Positions 5,459 through 8,874 of a DNA stretch of 8,874 bases are shown piece after piece. Source of the stretch: Limnohabitans sp. (lineage in GTDB: Bacteria; Pseudomonadota; Gammaproteobacteria; Burkholderiales; Burkholderiaceae_C); assembly GCA_023260735.1 (NCBI GenBank), contig JALQUL010000451.1, forward strand, positions 1 to 8,874, written 5' to 3'. Made by a program: the position numbers and the translations under genes. Each line of letters begins with the position of its first letter. The first letter of the stretch is position 1. Under the pieces are notes generated by a model, which had not been told where the DNA came from, did no database searches, and saw nothing but the letters and a program-made list of their open reading frames with translations.

Positions 5459-8157
5459 GACGTTTTATGAAGTTTTTTAAGTTGATAAAGTGCCTCCAGT
5501 GCTTCACGGGGTGTGAGCGCATCGGGGTCAATTTGAGATAGGGCAAGTTCTAATTCTGTGGGTAGAAGTGGGATTGATTGGGGTGGGTCAAAATCCTCTG
5601 TAGTAGGCAATAAGTTCTGATTATTTGCTTCATCTATGCCAATAAATAAATCAACTTGGCTTTGATGGGCGGAAGCCTTTTCTTCAAGGGCTTTGAGATT
5701 TTGTCTAGCTTGATTTAATACGCTGTTTGGCATGCCGGCAAGTTTAGCTACTTCTACACCGTAGCTTCGGCTGGCAGGCCCCGCTTGTAATTCATGTAAA
5801 AAAACAATATTACTTCCTGTTTGTACGGCACTCACGTGCATATTAATAGCACGTGAATGTTTAGCGGGGATTTGTGTGAGTTCAAAATAATGGGTTGCAA
5901 ACAAAGTAAATGCTTGTGTTTTATCATGTAGATAACTGGCAATACTAGAGGCAATGGCTAGACCATCAAAGGTAGAGGTACCGCGGCCTATTTCATCCAT
6001 TAACACCAAACTATGAGCGGTAGCACTATGCAAAATTTGCGCTGCCTCTACCATTTCTAGCATAAAGGTAGATTGGGCATTGGCAAGGTCATCGGCCGCA
6101 CCAATACGAGTGTGGATAGCATCAATTGGTCCTAAGCGACAAAACTTGGCGGGTACATAAGACCCGATAGAGGCTAATAACACAATTAATGCCACCTGCC
6201 TCATATAGGTAGATTTACCCCCCATATTAGGGCCGGTAATAATTTGCATTTTGTGTTTGCCACCTAGTTGGGTGTCATTGGCAATAAAAGCCGTATTGGT
6301 ATTTTGAGCTAAACGGTTCTCTACCACTGGATGGCGCCCTTGCACAATTTCAATGCAGGGATGATTCGAAAATTCGGGCTCTGACCAGTTGCAAGTCACC
6401 GATCTTTCAGTGAGGGTAAGTAACACGTCTAGTTGTGCTAAAGACTGTGCTAAGCGACTTAAAGGTGGAATAAAAACTTGTAGTTGTTCTAAGATTTGTT
6501 CATACAACCATTTTTCTCGACTTAATGCACGGTCTTGCGCTGAGAGTGCTTTATCTTCGAATTTTTTTAATTCGGGAGTGATAAATCGCTCGGCATTTTT
6601 AAGGGTTTGCCTACGCTGATAATCGAGTGGAATTTTATCGAGTTGGCCAAGGCTGACTTCAATATAAAAACCATGTACTCTGTTGTATTGCACCTTCAGG
6701 GTTGTAATACCAGTACGGGCTTTTTCTCTTTGTTCAAGATCTAATAAAAAGGTATCACAGTTTTGACTAATGCCTCTTAACTCATCTAGTTCGGCATCAA
6801 AACCATTGGCAATAATGCCTCCATCTCTTACTAAAGCAGCAGGTTCAGGCAAAATGGAGTGTTGAATAAACCCCGCACATTCAGGACTCATTTGTAGCCC
6901 AGTAAGCAAATTTTGCAAGGCTGGATTAAGGGCGCAGTTTTGACTTAGTTCTTGGGCCAGCTGGTGCGCTTTGTTGAATGAATGTGCCAAGGCAATTAAT
7001 TCACGTGGCTTAATTTGCCGCATAGCTAGTCTTGCCGTTATGCGTTCTACATCACTACAACCTCTAAATAATTGCCTTAAGTTGGACCAATTGGCTTGGC
7101 GTAAAACTCGTATGGCAGACAAGCTTTGTTCTGCTTGGCTACGCTCACGTAGTGGGTTAAGCAATTGTTGGCGTAGAGCCCTAGAACCCATGCCAGTGCT
7201 GCAGGTGTCGAGTAGGCTAAGTAGGGTAGGTGCCTCTTCGCCTCTAAGCGTTTGTGTGAGCTCTAGGTTGCGCCTGGTGCTGCTAGGGAGATCTATAAAT
7301 TGATTGTGCTGTAGTACTTTAAGGCTTTGCAAATAGGCAAGGCCTCGGCCTTGGGTATGCTCAGCAAAAGACAATAAAGCGCCAGCAGCAGCATGCGCAT
7401 TGGTAAGGTCTTGAGCTCCCCATGCTTGCAAGCTTGCTGTGCCTAATTGCTCGCGTAATTTGCGCTCACCGAGTTGTGCTTCAAATTGAAATTCAGGCCT
7501 AAAAGTAATAGTGCTAGCTTTAGCAGCTGGGTTACCATTTTTATGACCCACACTTTGTTGAATGATTTCTTCAAATGCAGGGCTACTGTCTTGGCTTAGT
7601 AAAACCTCATTGGGAGCAATCGCGCTTAAGTAGTTGCCTAAATCTTGTAAAGCGCATTGCGCTAGCATCATGTGGCTTTGTGTCAGACTGGTCCAAGCCA
7701 AACCACATTGTTGTTTTTTACCAGCAAAAACCGCTAATAAGATAGTGTCAGATTTTTCGTTTAACAGTTCAGAATCTAGCAAAGTACCAGGGGTTATAAT
7801 GCGTTGCACTTTACGCTCGACTGGGCCTTTACCAGTTACCTCGCCCACTTGTTCACAAATCGCCACCGATTCGCCATGCTTGATGAGTTTAGCTAAATAG
7901 CCATCAATCGCATGAAAAGGAACACCTGCCATAGGAATAGGTGTGCCATTAGAGTTACCTCGGTGAGTAAGAGTAATGTCTAGGATCTCGGCCGCTTTTT
8001 CGGCATCATAAAAAAACAACTCATAAAAATCGCCCATCCGATACAACAACAAAGTATCGGGATGCTGCGCTTTGATGGTGAGATATTGCGCCATCATGGG
8101 AGTTTGTCCCTCTGGGGAGGGAAAACGTGCCGAGAATGTGGTGGAATCTAATTGCAT
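5455..8157 (-). CDS. mutS: DNA mismatch repair protein MutS
   Basis: The mismatch-recognition ATPase that starts methyl-directed mismatch repair with MutL. It has 900 residues against 853 in E. coli, and all domains are present. The N-terminal mismatch-binding domain has the GDFYELF wedge (F44, E46). Connector and lever/clamp domains span about 130-600 (GRHPVV at 607-612). The ATPase has Walker A GPNMGGKST (642-650), signature STFMLEM (696-702), Walker B LVLMDEIGRG with D721 and E722, and ATHYFEL with H755. A C-terminal helix LTPREALEALYQLKKL (881-896) matches the tetramerisation segment. QVDLF (834-838) fits a beta-clamp-binding motif. The extra length is mainly the acidic linker at about 838-870. 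The start at 8157 lacks a clear ribosome binding site. An ATG at 8097 (M21) has GAGGG upstream, but the conserved TPMM context favours the longer form. The stop overlaps the anbu start. Confidence 0.97.
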   Translation of the reverse strand: MQLDSTTFSARFPSPEGQTPMMAQYLTIKAQHPDTLLLYRMGDFYELFFYDAEKAAEILDITLTHRGNSNGTPIPMAGVPFHAIDGYLAKLIKHGESVAICEQVGEVTGKGPVERKVQRIITPGTLLDSELLNEKSDTILLAVFAGKKQQCGLAWTSLTQSHMMLAQCALQDLGNYLSAIAPNEVLLSQDSSPAFEEIIQQSVGHKNGNPAAKASTITFRPEFQFEAQLGERKLREQLGTASLQAWGAQDLTNAHAAAGALLSFAEHTQGRGLAYLQSLKVLQHNQFIDLPSSTRRNLELTQTLRGEEAPTLLSLLDTCSTGMGSRALRQQLLNPLRERSQAEQSLSAIRVLRQANWSNLRQLFRGCSDVERITARLAMRQIKPRELIALAHSFNKAHQLAQELSQNCALNPALQNLLTGLQMSPECAGFIQHSILPEPAALVRDGGIIANGFDAELDELRGISQNCDTFLLDLEQREKARTGITTLKVQYNRVHGFYIEVSLGQLDKIPLDYQRRQTLKNAERFITPELKKFEDKALSAQDRALSREKWLYEQILEQLQVFIPPLSRLAQSLAQLDVLLTLTERSVTCNWSEPEFSNHPCIEIVQGRHPVVENRLAQNTNTAFIANDTQLGGKHKMQIITGPNMGGKSTYMRQVALIVLLASIGSYVPAKFCRLGPIDAIHTRIGAADDLANAQSTFMLEMVEAAQILHSATAHSLVLMDEIGRGTSTFDGLAIASSIASYLHDKTQAFTLFATHYFELTQIPAKHSRAINMHVSAVQTGSNIVFLHELQAGPASRSYGVEVAKLAGMPNSVLNQARQNLKALEEKASAHQSQVDLFIGIDEANNQNLLPTTEDFDPPQSIPLLPTELELALSQIDPDALTPREALEALYQLKKLHKTS

Positions 8158-8294
8158 TGAAAGTCGAGATAAAAATCAACAAATAGGAGTGAACGTGAGA
8201 AGTGAAGTTTGAGTTTTGAGTTTCGACTTTTTCTTTAGACTTAAAAATCAAATCCAATCCGCATCTATTAATTGATTGTAGTGGAGCTCTATGA

Positions 8295-8322
8295 TTTATA
8301 AAACCCCACTTGGTAAATGCAA
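8295..8322 (-). promoter_or_regulatory. Candidate mutS-anbu promoter
   Basis: On the minus strand TTGCAT (8317-8322) and TATAAA (8295-8300) are separated by 16 bases. The -10 is a 5 of 6 match to the sigma-70 consensus, while the -35 is weak. Transcription would start near 8288 and run into mutS. It is the best candidate I find in the gap. Confidence 0.33.
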
Positions 8323-8415
8323 GCTCGGAGAGGGAGTTTTTAAAACAAAGGATAACTCGAAAGTGGCAGGTCTAGTGCTAGCGAGACTCAAGTAGTAATG
8401 GCCTTATTTTTGCAA

Positions 8416-8440
8416 GCCCATAGTACAGGCTACTACGGGC
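8416..8440 (-). terminator. Stem-loop downstream of suhB, possible weak terminator
   Basis: On the minus strand GCCCGTAGTA (8431-8440) pairs with TACTATGGGC (8416-8425) around a 5-base loop. One pair is G-U on this strand but A-C on the other, which favours leftward RNA, that is the suhB 3' region. No T run follows (TTGCAAAAA), so it may be an RNA-stabilising or weak terminating hairpin rather than a standard terminator. Confidence 0.35.
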
Positions 8441-8512
8441 AACAAAGCTCTAAGAAAGGACTATGCAACCATTCCCACCTTTCATGCGTTTAACGATGGC
8501 TTTAAAGGCGTA

Positions 8513-8874
8513 TTAACGTAGTGGTTTGTTTAACTGACCTTCAGAGCGCGCAGTAGTAGTGGCTTGTTTGCTTTCAAAACGGCTGAATTTAGTAAGATGG
8601 GGTACCATTTGGCCATAAATACGAGGATTGGCTGCCATACATTCGCCTGCTTCTAAAAAGTCAGATTCGCCGGTAAAGTTACCAATTAGGCCGCCTGCTT
8701 CTGTAACCAATAGAGAGCCAGCTGCAACATCCCAAATATTTAAATCTTTATGGAAGAAACCATCTACACGACCACTTGCAACATGGGCTAAATCCATGGC
8801 GGCAGAGCCAGTTTGACGCAAGCCTGCACTACGACGTGTCATTTCAGCGGTCATGCGAAAGTGACCAGAGTGGT
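8513..8874 (-). CDS. suhB: Inositol monophosphatase family protein SuhB (N-terminus cut by window end)
   Basis: The C-terminal 119 or so residues of an inositol-monophosphatase-family protein, open to the window edge. The frame continues upstream of the internal ATG at 8854 (HSGHFR before MTAEMT), so that ATG is not the start. Diagnostic blocks are RQTGSAAMDLAHVASGRVDGF and NIWDVAAGSLLVTEAGG; in the latter the WD of WDVAAG carries the conserved metal-binding aspartate. GESDFL and MAANPRIYGQM follow near the end. SuhB proteins dephosphorylate inositol phosphates with Mg2+ and in E. coli also act in rRNA transcription antitermination. The C-terminus carries an extra polar tail of about 20 residues (ending GQLNKPLR) after the conserved region. 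The stop at 8513 is 355 bases from the mutS start on the same strand, so a shared transcript is uncertain. SuhB rather than CysQ is favoured by the GSAAMDLA...GRVDGF form. Confidence 0.88.
   Translation of the reverse strand, partial: HSGHFRMTAEMTRRSAGLRQTGSAAMDLAHVASGRVDGFFHKDLNIWDVAAGSLLVTEAGGLIGNFTGESDFLEAGECMAANPRIYGQMVPHLTKFSRFESKQATTTARSEGQLNKPLR

Larger units (their letters stand above)
8158..8512. other. Intergenic region between suhB and mutS, no gene seen
   Basis: These 355 bases carry no supported coding sequence; small open frames on either strand lack family character or a ribosome binding site. The part next to mutS is low in complexity: TTTGAG-like units near 8208-8222, and AAAGTCGA (8160-8167) inversely repeated as TCGACTTT (8223-8230). 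It also holds the candidate mutS promoter and a stem-loop, listed separately. The leader from that promoter to the mutS start would be about 130 bases, long enough for regulation or a small RNA, but I see no recognised element. Confidence 0.5.

Noticed and set aside
6971..7303. A 110-residue open frame on the plus strand inside mutS (and similar frames at 6389, 7634, 8628)
   Set aside because: They are opposite-strand shadows of conserved mutS and suhB coding sequence, with no family character or ribosome binding site.
8021..8257. A 78-residue open frame on the minus strand across the mutS start
   Set aside because: It overlaps conserved mutS codons in another frame and has no recognisable features.
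8291..8395. A 34-codon open frame on the plus strand in the suhB-mutS gap
   Set aside because: It has no ribosome binding site, family character or neighbour support, and it lies opposite the candidate mutS promoter.

Overview
The window reads as chromosome of a proteobacterium. The visible part of the thiolase is extremely close to the BktB beta-ketothiolases of Cupriavidus-type bacteria. Together with the forms of MutS, SuhB and UppP, this leans towards Betaproteobacteria (Burkholderiales), with unusually AT-leaning base composition for that group. A gammaproteobacterium is not excluded, and the placement is inference from remembered family sequences, not a search.

Left part (1-2284): a BktB-like thiolase, cut by the window start, is read leftwards. 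A DUF465/YdcH-like small protein and the undecaprenyl-diphosphatase UppP are read rightwards. The uppP GTG start lies inside a perfect 9-bp inverted repeat. A bidirectional terminator closes uppP against the next leftward pair: an antibiotic-biosynthesis-monooxygenase (ABM) fold protein followed by an alpha/beta hydrolase (2285-3473).

Middle part (3474-4627): a strongly AT-rich island holds the wreck of a type V secretion (autotransporter) gene. It retains an ESPR extended signal peptide, a signal-peptide core, a scrap of passenger and the first strands of a beta-barrel. These pieces are broken by a frameshift at an A7 tract, two TGA codons, a second frame change and a premature end. A rightward terminator follows it. 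A second, leftward terminator belongs to the next operon.

Right part (4628-8874): suhB (C-terminal part only), then mutS, then a proteasome-like Anbu peptidase, all read leftwards. mutS and anbu overlap by ATGA, so they are very probably co-transcribed and translationally coupled. A 355-base gap separates suhB from mutS and contains a candidate mutS promoter and a stem-loop. Anbu is usually described next to transglutaminase-like, ATP-grasp and alpha-E genes; none of these is in this window.

Most genes are housekeeping: cell-wall lipid carrier recycling, mismatch repair, inositol-phosphatase-family function and acyl-CoA metabolism. The unusual elements are the mutS-anbu coupling, the autotransporter remnant with its repeat-bearing upstream region, and the hairpin over the uppP start. 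I see no CRISPR array, tRNA, rRNA, transposase or complete new defence system.
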